DNA of 64,000 bases from Paramarasmius palmivorus. Taxonomy: Eukaryota; Basidiomycota; Agaricomycetes; Agaricales; Marasmiaceae. Each line of letters starts with the position of its first letter. Positions within the stretch are counted from its first letter, which is position 1. Made by a program: the position numbers and the translations under genes. A model generated the notes under the pieces. It searched no databases. It was not told the DNA's origin and saw only the letters and a program-made list of their open reading frames with translations. Below, one piece after another: positions 23,746 through 36,334 of this stretch. Location: contig JAYKXP010000015.1 of NCBI GenBank assembly GCA_037176845.1, positions 372,001 to 436,000 of the forward strand, written 5' to 3'.

Positions 23746-24844
23746 ATGGAAGATATCGAGGCCTTGGTATTCGACGTCTTTGGGACAACGGTAGACTGGA
23801 GGACGTCCGTAGTGAAGGAGCTGGAGGAGCTCGGAAGCAAGCATAGTCTATCATGTGCGTCAGCCTTGCGGTTAACTTAATCATCACTGCTGACATTCAC
23901 CTAGTTTCATCCAAAGACTGGAGGGATTTTGCTGAAGAATGGAGGGCGGGTTATCTGCAGAACACGTATGCCCACTACCATATACTGAGACTCTTGCAAT
24001 TTGGACCCGCTTCTTACTTTGATACTAAAGGCGCAGGATTGCCGGTGGAGGAAGCGGTACAAATGATGTCGACACAATGCATAGGGAGGTGAGTTATTGC
24101 CCTTTTAGCTCCTGCTTTCACTTATTCATGAGGCCAAGATTCTGGAACAAATGCTCAGCTCGGATCGCTGGCATTCGTTCGGTTCTGCTCTGGATGAATC
24201 AGCCCGAGTTCATCTGAACTACGTATGGCATCGGTTGGAAGGTGCGTATGTAAATGGCCTGCCTGTCCAATTCGTATCCTGACTCCATTTATGTGTATAG
24301 GATGGCCGGACACTGTCTCGGGTTTATATGGCTTAAAGAAGCATACTATTGTTACTTGCCTCTCCAATGGAAATATTCGATTATTGGTCGATATGGTATA
24401 CCTTTCTCTGGATACCTACATAGGACCCTCCTACTAATTCGAATTTCAGGCAAAGTACGCCAATCTACCTTGGGATGCTGTCTTTTCTGCTGCTCTCTTC
24501 GACTCTTACAAACCGTGAGTGCGTTCATAGCTTGATTTGCTGCCTTCATCGACCACGTTTGACTACGCAGCAACCCCAAGACTTATCAGGGCGCACTTCG
24601 TCACCTGTCTCTGAATGAAACTCCGCAAAAGGCAGCTATGGTAGCCGCTCACATTTATGATCTTCGCGGTGCTGCAAAGGTTGGCCTAAAGACCATCTAT
24701 GTCCGCCGGAAGGACGAAGAACAAGGTGATGTGGCCCCGGAAGATGTTAAAAGTAAAGCAGAAGGCGGAGAGGTCGACGTTGTCGTCGACTCCATCGAGG
24801 AGCTGGCGCGATTATTTGCAAAGTCGGGAATCAGACTCGGATAA
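23746..24844 (+). CDS. Haloacid dehalogenase type II-like hydrolase, copy 2
   Basis: Seven exons (23746-23854, 23905-23965, 24031-24088, 24139-24241, 24301-24395, 24450-24514, 24571-24844) give 254 residues. The first six exons have exactly the same lengths as copy 1. Motifs are intact: FDVFGTTVDW (nucleophile Asp), CLSNGN, YKPNPKTY and HIYDLRGAAKVGLKT. All introns are GT-AG. It arose by tandem duplication, with the lyase-like gene caught between the copies. The C terminus differs (copy 1 ends LFDPSK). Substrate unknown; soluble cytosolic enzyme expected. Confidence 0.85.
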
Positions 24845-25133
24845 TAGAAGGCTGTTGTGACAAGGTTGATCGATCCTGCGAGAACCAAGCGGTGAACATA
24901 TCGACACTGGAGTTTGAAGCTCGAAGCTTTGAAGGGTTGGTGTATTCATGCGTCAAGTTGTAAGCTGGGAGATATTACAATGTTCCTGTATACAAACCAA
25001 GAAACCTGGAATAGTGACTGCTACATACTATGTACTAGGATTGTATGATACACTTAATTGCCCAAAAAATGATGGTAATATGTCAAGAAGTCACTTCGTA
25101 ACATAGGGTGAACTCCAGAGGAAGAGAGGAAAA

Positions 25134-28100
25134 CTATTCGTGAAGCTGAACCCAAGCTTTGATACCGACTGCCTGTAAACACAACTGGATCACTCCAGCT
25201 ACTGCATGTTCATCCAGAGAGGAAGGCAACACGTCGGCCTTGGTGTCCGTCTGTTGATCTTTGTAGGGCTCTCCCCTTCCGTGAAGTTGATAGGCAAAAT
25301 CTTTGACTTTTGTACTCCCAGCAGTGCTATTCTGTGTATTGTATCCCGTTTCATCGTCATCATCAGCCTCACTGTACCACCTGCTACGGAACGATGACTC
25401 GCCTTCTTCATCCAATACTGTAAGCGGACTGTCCGCTTGATCCATGGATGAATAATCACCGCTGGGGGTGAGGGCAGGTACAGTGTCATCATCTGTTACG
25501 ATAGATGAGAGTGGTATCTTCGGTGGCCGGCGGCCGATGTGATATCGAGTTGATCTCCTTTCGTCGTGTGGCTCTTCCTCGACTACCTTTGTGCGGCTAG
25601 GACCCCAACAAGGCTGAATCTTGCCAATGAACACACGAGGCTTCTGTTTCTTGGTCTGTTTATTATAACCTTCGACGGGCTGTACCACAACCGAGTCCTC
25701 CTTTCCATCCTTGGTGATGAAACCGTTTGCGATGAGCCGGTTGGAAAAGTCGTATACTGGTCCCCAGTAATTGACTGGCTCGGTTATGGACTCCAAAGCA
25801 CGAATCTTCGCCACCTTCGGTGCCCGGATAGGTCTGGACAGAGCCGGTGGCGGGAGTTGCTTGTGACCTGGTGTCGTTTGGTTGCCTTTAGATTTGCAAG
25901 CACCACGAAGAGATACATATGTCTCGCCGCGACGCCTGGTGCAGACATCACAAATGCATTCATCATAACACTTTGGACAGATGAACACGGCCAAGGTGCG
26001 CAAGGATTGGCGGATGTCATCGTAGCTGGATTAGACCGTTAGAATCTAGATTTTAAAATTCTGAAGGTTCGGGACACGCACCGAACAACGATGCATCGAA
26101 TACAGTAATTCTGAGAACAGTCTGGTGCCTCGCAAGACAAATGAACCCTGTTAGTCCGAGTCCTGCATTGGTGACATGGTAACGCTTTAGAGACAGTAGG
26201 CCACGCTAAAACTCTACGTTTGAGGGTATCCGGGACTTCCTGAGGTAATAATTCGCAAAGGTAAGCATACGGGCCATTTTCAGCAACACTATCTTCGGCA
26301 TCAGATGCCTCGGTCTGGGCTGCTGAAACCTCAATGTGCTCTCCGGCTTTGTTGTGTTGGCCAGGGCTCTGAGAAAAGGACTGCTCGGCTGCTGGTAGAG
26401 CAGGTGGACTGAGAGCGGAATCGACCTGATCATCGTCTATAACACGAACAGTGTCATCGTGTACATGAACAGTGTCATCGTGTACATGAACAGTCGGAAT
26501 ACCATGATACTCGTCGTCATGTAAGGTTGAAGCATCCCTAAGGGATGTTGTCTGGGGGTCCTCGGTCGCTTTATCACAAAGCGCCATAGAAGGCCCAGGA
26601 CTAGAGCTTTTGCCCGAGCGCTGAGAAACCGAACCTTCGTCATCAGATCCATATTCTCCCAACAACGCCAAAGCGGTACTGGTCACCGGATTAGCTTGAG
26701 GATGCGGAGGTCGAACGGCGGCCAAAACAGGACGAGATGATGTGTGGGGTGTTGGGATACTTTCAAAGGACCCCTGAAAGTCATCAGATTGAACGGATTC
26801 TACTTCCTGAGCATCGTCTCCATATGGTGATGTAGAGAACAACGTCAAGGGATCAATCGTGGTCGCAATATTCAAAGACGAGTGTTGCCTATCCACAGGA
26901 TCTTCGTATCCACCAAGGCTAAACGACACATCGACGTCTTCGTCTTCATCTGTGTAATGCTGTTCGAGATGAGGAGGCTCAATCTGGAACAGCAAGTCCG
27001 GCGGCTTAAATGAGTCAAGCACTGGCCCAGGATTTGGCCTCGTGTCGACCGGGGATACTGGGTCGCAAGACAGGAAAGGTGTGTTATCGGGGTTAATGAG
27101 GTATTCCTTCTGAGCGCTCATGGTTTTAGGAGATGTGTTAAGCGCCACCGGATACTGGGGATTGAGTCTTGACCGATAGAATTGGTCAGTTCGCCAGGGG
27201 GACGTATCGTGCATCGATTGTATCGGGTGTTGATGTCCGTCCCATGTATCATCATCATCATATCCTTGATACACGTTCTCGCTTCCAACACTTGCATCAT
27301 TCTCAGCTTGCGCATCGGACGATGTTAGCTCATCCGAAAGCCATTCCGAAGTTGGATCGACTACCTCCGCCTTCCTCTTTCCCAGTGCCTTTGCCGAGGG
27401 TCGAATGACTCCTGTGGCACCACTTCCATCTGACGATAATGGCTTCGAAGGTGTTGAATTCTGCGTCGAATGTGCAGGGAAGACGGGCGGTGTACCAGCC
27501 TGGGAGGTAGTGACGGTGGAGATACCACTTGTTTCTTCTACACCAAGCGGCGTACCAGGTATTTGTAACGATTTAGATTTCCTGCCCTTTTTGCCCTTGA
27601 CTTTGGGCTCCTTCGTCGACATGTCGTCTCGGCTGACTGACTTGGTGTACTTCCTCTTGGCCGGCTTGAGATTCGTATTCGTCGTCGAAGTAGCAAGAGG
27701 GTGAGAAACACTACCAGACGACGATGCTGCATACAATTCAGGCCACCGTACTTCAATTCCAAGTAGCATCGGCGAGTCTTCGTCACAAACCGGATTCTGA
27801 TAGGAACGCCACGATAACCAAGGATATGGACCAAAAACCTCCGCATTGTTCATGGCCAAAGATAGAGGCCCGTGAGCATCTGTATCCTCGACGATTATGG
27901 GGTCCTGACGGCTTCCAACGCCACGAGTAACGAAGCGAGCGTTGAAGAGGGATACCGCGTCTGGCTGGACCATGTATAGTTGGGGTATCGTCACTGGGGC
28001 TGCATTAGATGTTCTGTGATAGTAATCAAAGACGTCGTCGCTGTCGGGTGAAGACTGGTCAGAGTCATCTGCAACGCGCGCCCGCGGAGGAGTGGTGGTA

Positions 28101-29691
28101 TTATGTATCGGATTGATATCTGTTGGGGCCGTTTTCTTGGCCGTGGGACGAGGTGTGATAACGGAAACTAGCTCATCGTCTGTCCCAACCAAGGAAAAGT
28201 CGCCATCTTCGTCGCGATCCTGGAGAGGTTCTCTAGGAGGAGTGCGTGTCCCGGCTCGCTGGGGACTTAATCGGGGTGGCGATCCCATCTTTGCCTTCTT
28301 CCCAGGGCGCGAAGGTTTGGCTTTCTTTGGTTGTTTGGTTGACCATTCACCACCACCATCATCATCGGAACTGACGACACGATTCCACGAAGGCTTGGAA
28401 GGTGATGGACGTGGCGGGGCCACAAAGGAGTCGGTTTCACTTGATTCCTCTGTGAACAGACTCGGTGACCTGACTCTCTTCCTCTTCTGCGGTGAGCGCC
28501 TCTTCTTGTTTGGCTGCGATAACGACTCCTCCCAATCACCATCTTCGAGGTCATCTCCAAAGTCAGACCCCCGAAGGTGAGTTATTGCACCAGCCAAGCG
28601 AGAGGGCTTCTTTCTTTGTCTTTCTCCTACAATGGAGTCCTGGTAGTTGTTCGCCCACGCGGTATTCAGGGCGTCAGACAAATTATTGGCTTGTGTTTGG
28701 GGGCGCAGCTCTGACGTCTGAGAAGTATGAACGGGACGTCGAGACATTGGCGCAGGCGAACCCGAGCGATCCAGTAGAGGCGCGAGGTAGTGAGCTGGAG
28801 TCAAGCCTCTTGGAAATGGCGGAGGAGCAACATGGGAGAGGAGAAATGTCTTCCGTTTCTTTGGAGGAGAAGGCGATGGGGTGAAGAGTGACGAGTGTGC
28901 CCAGTCAGTTAGCGGACTTGTCAGCTCTTGATTCGACGATTCTGTGAATAATGAGGATGGTTCTGACGGCATCTTCGTGACATTTTGATGATGGGATGAC
29001 CGTCTTGACTGCAGGTTGAAGGCGCGTGTTAGACGGTGCTGCAGGAGCCGTGCGAGTGACGTGACAAGAGAAACGTACCATGGATTGACTCTGACTCGAC
29101 GCATTCAACGTTTCTACGACCCTAACACTCGTATTGCTCTTCGAGGAACTGGCTCCATGACTGACATCAGTTGCTTGAACATAACTGGGCATCGTGGATG
29201 GTTCATTGAAGTTGAGAGAGGAGTAGCTCGGAGGAGGGGTATCGGGCGTGCTGAGAGGTCCTGTTTCGCCAGACAGTGAAGAATCAGAATGTAGCTGGTA
29301 ACATGTCAGTCAGCGCTAATGTTCCCATTCGCGAAATATTTCCTTCACGTACTGCTTTTCCCACTTTTGGCTTAGAGTTGGTGATAGCGATATCTCGTGA
29401 CTCAGAATCTCGCTGTTACGCGTAAATGGGTTCCAATACACAATGGTGATGGTGAGAAAGAGGAAGAAAGGTATCAAAAATTAGTCTGGGTCGAGACTGC
29501 GATTAACTACGGACACGTGCCTGTTCAAATATATCTTCCACACGCCAATGATTTTGATGAATAGAACCAATAGAAAGCCCTTTACTCTGAGAGGTGATCA
29601 CCGAAGACGTAGCAAACAGGTCCGATGAAGATGGAGTGTGATTCGACTGGCTCCCGTTCCAATTAGCTCTGGAAGAGCTGCTGCTCATCAT
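25134..29691 (-). CDS. Large zf-4CXXC_R1 (CDCA7-type) zinc finger protein
   Basis: Five exons (29521-29691, 29353-29412, 29079-29294, 26082-29038, 25134-26025) give about 1,431 residues. Most is disordered, rich in Ser/Pro/Asp with Lys-Arg clusters such as KKRRSPQKRKR that are likely nuclear signals. A Cys-rich domain spans the last intron (about residues 1100-1170): CHQCRTRT, SC...DC...YCIRC, then VRYDD and FICPKCYDECICDVC. This is the zf-4CXXC_R1 pattern of CDCA7/R1. Known role of true CDCA7: binds hemimethylated DNA and recruits the HELLS remodeller; whether this protein does so is inference. The first coding intron appears to use a GC donor (GAACAG|GCACGT). The start is the first ATG of exon 1; a shorter form from 28972 is possible. 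Confidence 0.75.
26447..26492. repeat. 21-nt tandem repeat in the CDCA7-type gene
   Basis: Two near-identical 21-nt units (ACAGTGTCATCGTGTACATGA) encode repeated VHVHDDT, followed by a diverged third unit (VRVIDDD). It lies in the disordered part before the zinc finger. Confidence 0.7.
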
Positions 29692-31170
29692 ACACCGCGA
29701 TGAGAAGCGAGCTAAGCTAGTCGGGTACAGCCCTTGGGGACTGTGAGAGACGACGAAGCAAATCGACTGGGTGAAGGTAAGGAACTTGGGAAAAGGGTCG
29801 CTTCAACGCGACACTTTGGTCTGGCACGTGCACAAATGACTCCTTACCCTTTTCCGGCTCGAGCGCGTCGGTTTTTCTGTCTCAATTTTCTTCTACCCAG
29901 AAGCTGCTTCCGGAAGGGAGTTTGGATTGGGAATGTAGAATCATATTGGATTCATCACTTTTAAACTTTCTATATATCCTCCACGCTGACATTTTCAACA
30001 GAAACAAGAAACCTCGACTATCCCCTGGTATGGCCTCTGAAAACTTGTAGTATTGCACGCCAAATGACGTTCTATTTTCCGGAAGAATACGCATATCAAC
30101 AGGATCATTCGATTGCACTTTGTAAGTTTTGACTGATGAACAAGAACCTCAAGATCCGATATGATCAACAGAAACAAATCCTATGATGCGGTTACTTGGA
30201 AGCAAGGCGTATCACTCGCAACCCATGTCTCAAAGATTGTTTGCCAATACATGGCATTGCTACAGAAGAAGAATTGGCGAAAGCCCAATCTCGAGTCGTA
30301 AAGGGTGGGTAGTGAAGCAAGGGAGATGGGGAACAACATGCGTATGTACTTTGTTCTCGTGTTTTCGAGCCAAATATGGTTGAACCTTCATCGATCCGCT
30401 TGGCTCCATAGGTTAGGCAAATGCTTACAATGTAAAGATTTATGACGAGCATTCGCGAAACTTTTGCGCCCATGCATGAATGACCATCATTACCGCGAAG
30501 AGCTGCATCAACACGGCCAAGGCACGCTGCTCTGCGTCGTTGCCTTCTATGCATTAGGTTATTCCTTACATTGCTCAGTAGAGCAACAACTCGATCAAAG
30601 TGGATGCAATGGGCCTGGAGGAGGTGCCATTCCTCGATGGTACATTTCCTTGGGGAAAAGCAATTTGCGGACCTTCGCAATCGGTAAGTCTTCTTCTAGC
30701 CTGAAAAAGTGATAAACAGTCTGACAGGCTTGTAGATGGTTCACCTTCCGCCTCTATCATCTCGGGGGTCCGTTCTGTGAGTACCCTAGAAATCTACGGG
30801 TATTTTCGTGGCTACTATTCCAATGAACCTACTCCATCTGTCGATGTTGGTAAGCGGCAAATTTCGTCAGCTATTGGCAGAAAGCTCTAAAGGACAAGAT
30901 TCAAAAGATAAAGCATCGTCAATCTCTGTACGCAAGTTGGATCGAATTATAGTACATTTATTGTAGAAGTGGCTGTAGCTCGTCGATTGGTTGTCGAGAA
31001 GCTGTAAGCGTTCATGCGAGCTACATCTTGACTCTTGCTCTCATCACTGGCTTGCCCCTGCACATTGGTGTTCACAAACACTCATTGAATTTTTATATCT
31101 CTCGGCGCTACGGTCAACTCAAAATAAACTTTACATACAATGGACATTGCCGTCATGAACACGACCTTAG
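29692..31170. other. Region between the two inverted CDCA7-type copies
   Basis: About 1.5 kb between the intact gene and its truncated inverted copy. It includes the promoter of the intact gene. A minus frame at 30192-30680 (162 codons) and plus-strand fragments near 30230-30310 are open but show no recognisable domain. Confidence 0.4.
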
Positions 31171-32826
31171 TCCTTCGGTGAAAAGACCCGACCGGCACCG
31201 CACATTCCGCACCGCCTGCTCAAGAAGTTGAACGTCGAACCGAAATTACTCCTCCAAGATACGCCAGTTCATTATCCTGCGCCTTTATTCAGTTGTCGGG
31301 ACTTGTCTGCTGAACCTAACTTCCAAACCTCAGACGAGATGAACAACTTCCAGGAGGTGATTGGAGGAGAGAGGAGAAGAAGAAGGCCTTCTCATCTCGC
31401 GGGTGCGGTGACACAACTGAAGGGCTTGGATTTCGGTGACAATTTAGGAGATGGTGATTTGGAGGCATCTTTGAAACAAGAATCACAGCCGAAGAAGAAA
31501 CGTTCACCAAAGAAGAGGAAGACGGCATCATCACCGAGCCTGTTCACTGAGGAGTCGAGTGACGCAGACTCCTTGGCTAGCTCAGAAAATCGTGGATGGC
31601 CTGTCGAAAAGGCGAAACTGCAACGTGTGCGTCGTCCGAAAGCGATTACAGGACGGTCGTCGCGGTTGGCACATCAACTAGCGAGACCATCGCCTCCTAC
31701 CACGGAATCTGTCATTGATGATTGCGACGAAGACGGCGAATATTCCATAGTCGGGTCGGACGAAGAGCTTTCCACTGTTGATTTGTCCTACTTCACGTTT
31801 ACCGATACTGCCTCCGTGAGTATCACGCCCAACACCAGCCCCACCACCTCTCCACAATCGTGCCTTCCCAATGCGTCTCAGCGGTCTTCACCCGACAACG
31901 ATATCTCGGATTACTATCACAGAACATCGAACACGGTCCAAGTGACGATGACAGATCATTACACAGTCCAGCCAGACATCATATCCCTATTCAACGCTCG
32001 CTTCGTCACTCCCGACACAGTTGCTCACAAGACTGCTAAGGATGCGGACGCTGTTGGTACACGTACTTGGTTCCCATGGAATACCTATCGAAACGCTAAT
32101 TACGAGGAAGATTCGCCGATGCCACTTGAAGTACGCTGGTCACCCGTGTACACAGCATCGTCGTCATCGTCTGGTAGTACTTCAGATCTTGCTGCTTTAG
32201 CGACAGGCTCGAAGACCAAGCCAGCCAAGACGAGGTATACCAAAGCAACTAGTAGAGATGGTGTTGTGCCAGCGAAAGAGAGGAAAGTCAAGGGCCAAAG
32301 GAGGAGAAAGCCCGATGGACCACCATCACCACAGATACCTACGTACCTTCCGGATGTCGCACCCACACTTCTTCCTGCACCATCGCTACATGATACAACA
32401 CAAGCGTCCATATCGGTGTCGGGATCTTCAGAGGAGGATATTTGGTCTTCAACGAAAGTACTGGGAAAGAGAAAGGCGGTTGTGATGGATCCGACTTTGG
32501 GATGGCTCTCGGATGAGCAAACTTCATATGGCGTGCATGCTGAGGACGGAACAGGTGCTCGCAGCCGCATTTTATTCCAGAAGACGACTAGAAATGACCC
32601 ATATGGCGATGGATCATGGGTGGAACAGCGATACCCGATACATACGACCAATAGCTGGGTATCCCCCTGGCAAACTGGCCAGTACCCTCGGCTAGGGCTA
32701 AACGTTAATACTGGCCTTTCATCATTCCCCAACGCCACGCCCCCCAAGTCGACGACCATGCAGCAGGAGCATTTTACCAATCCCGATGACACGCCTTCCT
32801 CGTTCTATCACCCATTCTCCGTTTAG
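31171..32826 (+). pseudogene. Truncated inverted paralogue of the CDCA7-type protein
   Basis: One uninterrupted frame, open from 31171 and ending in TAG at 32824-32826. It aligns through most of its length with the disordered middle of the 25-30 kb gene: shared blocks include SPSLFTEESS, DYYHRTSN, VQPD..SLFNARFVT, EDSPM, LGKRKA and WLSDE. The zinc finger and everything after about residue 640 of the parent are missing, and sequence after the stop still resembles nothing functional. The region that would hold the parent's start has no ATG; the first ATG in frame is at 31339 and would give about 495 residues. The long open frame suggests a young copy or a retained function, perhaps as a dominant partner, but a dying duplicate is the simplest reading. 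Confidence 0.65.
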
Positions 32827-34267
32827 CTCGCAATTGGTCCCCGGTCCAGCGCCTATTGGGCGTCATCATTCCTTCCCTCGGTGATCTTTGCCACATGGGC
32901 TTCATTTTAGTATCTCTGAACAAGGACAAAAGAGGAGGCTCAGGACAGATGGATTTCGCAGGGGCACTCATGGCAAATGCATATTAAGGTTTTCTATATG
33001 TTTGTAGATACCCATCGTCTCTCTTCAATCAGTCTCATCGTTTCTCTCCGCAGGTTGACCCTATTTCTCTTGATTGTACCTGCTCGATGCAATCTACAGA
33101 GCACTGCCACCCAAGAGGAACTCTGGCACACAAAAAATCTCACACAGTGATTCGTATCAGGATCCGAAGCCCGAAGCAATGTGGATTCCCGCAATTCCGA
33201 TTCGCCAACACTGTTGGCCGTACCATATTCATCTGATTACTTACGCTAAGTATTACTGATGCTGTGGGTTTCATATAGGGAAGCATTAAGGTATTCGCAT
33301 CGCCTTCGCTCATACCTGTTTTGTGGTAACCCGCTGATTGAAGATTTAGGTTGGCGGGATCTGACAACCTTTCGAGGATCTCAGAAATGCAATCCATGTA
33401 AACCGCGGGCGATTTTTGGCTTCTACTAGAGCGACCGATCTTGTCGACGAGGGCGTCACCTGTCGTTGCTCGGTGTATCTATAGGGTTCTCGAACCACTT
33501 TTTTCCGTCCACTGTCTTTTGGTATACCAGACCATGTCATTCCGTTCTCTCGCATCGGAATGATCCATGTTTGATGAGCTACAGCACGTCCCGTTCGGAA
33601 CCATTGTGATTGTGGCGTTGAGGCTCATCGCCACCGCCAGGACATGATGCAAGTGGTCGTTGGAGCTTTTCCCCAGGTTGCAGTGCTTCGATCTCGAGAC
33701 AACAAGGAGACAAGGGAAGCTAGTTGAGTAAGCCGTCGTCAGCTTTACGTTTTCATTTTCGCTCTTCTTACACACCTCAAATGCCAGCAATTGCCTCAAC
33801 CTCAATGGAGGTCAATGAAAGCATACGGTCTCCAGGGACGAATAAAAGTTTTAGGCACATCATGTCTGTATTCAGGTTCATTGATTCCGTTGTACGCTTG
33901 ACCCATGACACGGGTAGTCCACGCGTACCGTTTCCATGGACGTGGATACACTGTTCTGCCGGATGATTCCTCGAGTTTCGCTGGTAAGACTAACAATGTT
34001 GCACGACTTTTCCTGGCTTTTCTTATCTTCCTGCAACATGCACGAGACAATGTCTTCGTAGGCTGGTTCATAAGGGGCGCTAAGCAGTTGAAGGGATGCG
34101 TAAAAGAGACAAAAATAACCAATCCTTTCACATCGGCTAGGTGTGCCGTGTGGTCAACCAATAAAAAGGGTCCACCTGTCATTGGATACCATGGTTTCGG
34201 AGCTTCCCATCAGATATTTCCTCTGATCGATGCCGTTGGACAGCAGGGTGGCGTCAATTTCGCGTCG
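32827..34267. other. Intergenic, nothing recognised
   Basis: About 1.4 kb. Overlapping frames at 33802-34182 (-) and 33905-34696 (+) are mirror images of each other over part of their length; the latter only becomes real coding at 34454. No domain seen. Confidence 0.45.
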
Positions 34268-34274
34268 TATAAAA
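34268..34274 (+). promoter_or_regulatory. TATA box of the Egh16-like gene
   Basis: TATAAAA 180 bp upstream of the start, followed by a CT-rich leader, the usual picture for a strongly expressed secreted fungal protein. Confidence 0.5.
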
Positions 34275-34453
34275 GGACAAAGGGGACCGCCTTGTCCTCA
34301 CTTTCAGTCCTACCTTCTTTCTCTCTCCTAACCGTTCTCTCCTTCTTTTCCAGGACCGGTTCCTGCCCAACTTTCCTCCAGAGGAAGCCAAATTCTTTTA
34401 ACGACAATCACCTTCTTTTCTTTGCCGACTTTAACTTACTAAGGCTGCCAACC

Positions 34454-35517
34454 ATGTTCTTCTCCAAAGTCTTTGCTTCTTCTGCTCTCGTTCTCGCGTT
34501 GACACTCGGTGCCCATGCACATGCTGGTGTTAACCCTGCCCTTGGTGTCAACGGAAATATGGCTCGTAGTGATGTCAAAAGGCCCAACAACAACTGTGGT
34601 GGTGCCAATGTAGCTGCTTCTATCGACCAGTCTACCCCTGTGCAAGCTGCTGCAGACGGCACTTTCACCGCTACCGCTGTGAACTTCAACGGGTGAGTCC
34701 CATTGTTCCCTTGTTGTCCGAGCTATTTTTAAAATGCCTGCCTCCGAACTTTCAGCGGTGCGGATGGTTCACGGCAGTTTACCGCGACAGTTGATCCTAC
34801 AGGACAAGGGAGTGGTTTCAACGGCAACGTTCAGATCACACAGAACGGAAACCCGGTAAGTGTTTATTCTAGCATTGATAACACGTACAGTGTCTTAACT
34901 GTCACTCTCAGGCTCCTAATGGTAACGGAAACGATCAGCTCGTCGCTAAATTACCTGCTGGAACTACTTGCACCGGTGGTGCAGCAGGAAACCGTTGTTT
35001 AGTGGTGAGTACTTTATTCTATGGTCGTAGTTACACGCGGTTGACGGAGAATCACAGTCTTTCAAATCATCTGCAGGCTTCGGCAACTGTGTTGTGGTAA
35101 GTTGGGTACATGTGACGTATGTCAGGATGCTTTCTCACCGATCCCGTAGGTTCAACAAGGTGCTGGTGGTGCCGCTGCTGGTGGCAACAACAACAACGCT
35201 GCAGGAAACAACAACAATGGTGCTGCTACTAACAACGGCAACAACGGTGCTGCAGCAGGAGGGAACAACGCTAACAACAATGCTGCCAACACGGGTAACA
35301 ACGGTCGTGGACGCGGACGTGGACGTGGACGCAACGGCGCTAACCGCGCTCAGCTTGCCGCTGTGAGTATACCTTATGACCTTTGTAGTCGATGAATCAT
35401 TCTGACGATGATCAGGGGTCCCGCGCTCCTCGTGCTCTCCTCGCTGAACTCGAGGCCCGAGGCGAAGAAGCAGTTCAAGTTGTCAAGAGGGGTGTAATGA
35501 GCTGGATGTGGGCATAA
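34454..35517 (+). CDS. Secreted Egh16-like protein with Gly/Asn-rich tail
   Basis: Six exons (34454-34692, 34756-34855, 34912-35004, 35058-35096, 35150-35362, 35416-35517) give 261 residues. A signal peptide ends near GAHAHAGV; cleavage after AHA would leave His as the first mature residue. The compact domain (about residues 24-145) has PALGVNG, RSDVKRPNNNCGG, GADGSRQFTA and LPAGTTCTGG, which I associate with the Egh16/Mas3 family of fungal secreted proteins; this call is from memory of the family pattern. After it comes a ~70-residue Gly/Asn/Ala tract, an RG repeat (RGRGRGRGR) and a short charged end. Family members are known as infection-stage or surface proteins in pathogens; in a mushroom the role is unknown. 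Confidence 0.55.
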
Positions 35518-36334
35518 GTTAGGCGTGAAAGAAGTTTTTTTCATTCTTTTATTGATAGTCGCTCATGTAACATCTTGAGAAATGAATTTGTGAGTTAGGA
35601 CTGAAATCGGTGGGCGCTTGAGGTTATCTTATCTTATCATAGCGAAAGCCCAAATTTTAAATCTTCGCAGGCTTGCTTGCTCTTGCCTTCCTCCCTCATC
35701 GACATTAACCATCTGTTGTCACACTATTGTAGCTTTTGGGTCGAAGTTGTTGTAAGAGCGGGAAAGAGGAAGAAGTGTGTGAGATAGGCGAGGTGAGCTT
35801 TCAACCCAAGTGGAAAACATTCTAGTCGTTTTTACTGAGCTACGTTTTCCCATTCAAGATGCAAACACCAAGCAAATACCCAATATGTCTCTATCCGAAC
35901 TAAAGTCACCACGCTGTTGTTTTGTCAGAAAATAGCATTTGACGTCGCGTCGGACAGCCTCCTGTACCAAGCTCTTCTTACTGGTAAGGGTGGACGGGCG
36001 ATTTCGATACAAGAGACCCATGAATACAATTGTGGGATGAACTAGTCCCAACGATTGACTTGGTACGCCTCAAAGACCGTTTTGTCAGCATCTGGCTTAT
36101 ATGAACCTTGGTTAGCTGGACCTCCAAACTACCCTATCTGGCGGGTCTCCGACCGTTCCGGCCAACAATACCACGCCTTTGACCCTTAAGCACAAGAATG
36201 ACTCATGGCATCTCCCAAGTATTTCTACGCTGTTCATATGTCTGTCGAGTCTCGACATTGTCTAACACGCATACTTAAGGTCGAGTTGCTGTTCGGCCAC
36301 CTTTTCTCACTCTTATACTCATTCACTTACAGAC
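35518..36334. other. Intergenic, nothing recognised
   Basis: 3' flank of the Egh16-like gene and promoter of the arrestin-like gene. No feature supported beyond short frames. Confidence 0.5.

Noticed and set aside
28092..28580. 162-codon plus-strand frame
   Set aside because: Antisense shadow of the CDCA7-type gene's low-complexity region; no start context, splicing or domain.
32100..32792. 230-codon minus-strand frame opposite the truncated paralogue
   Set aside because: Antisense shadow of the conserved plus-strand frame; the alignment with the parent protein is on the plus strand.
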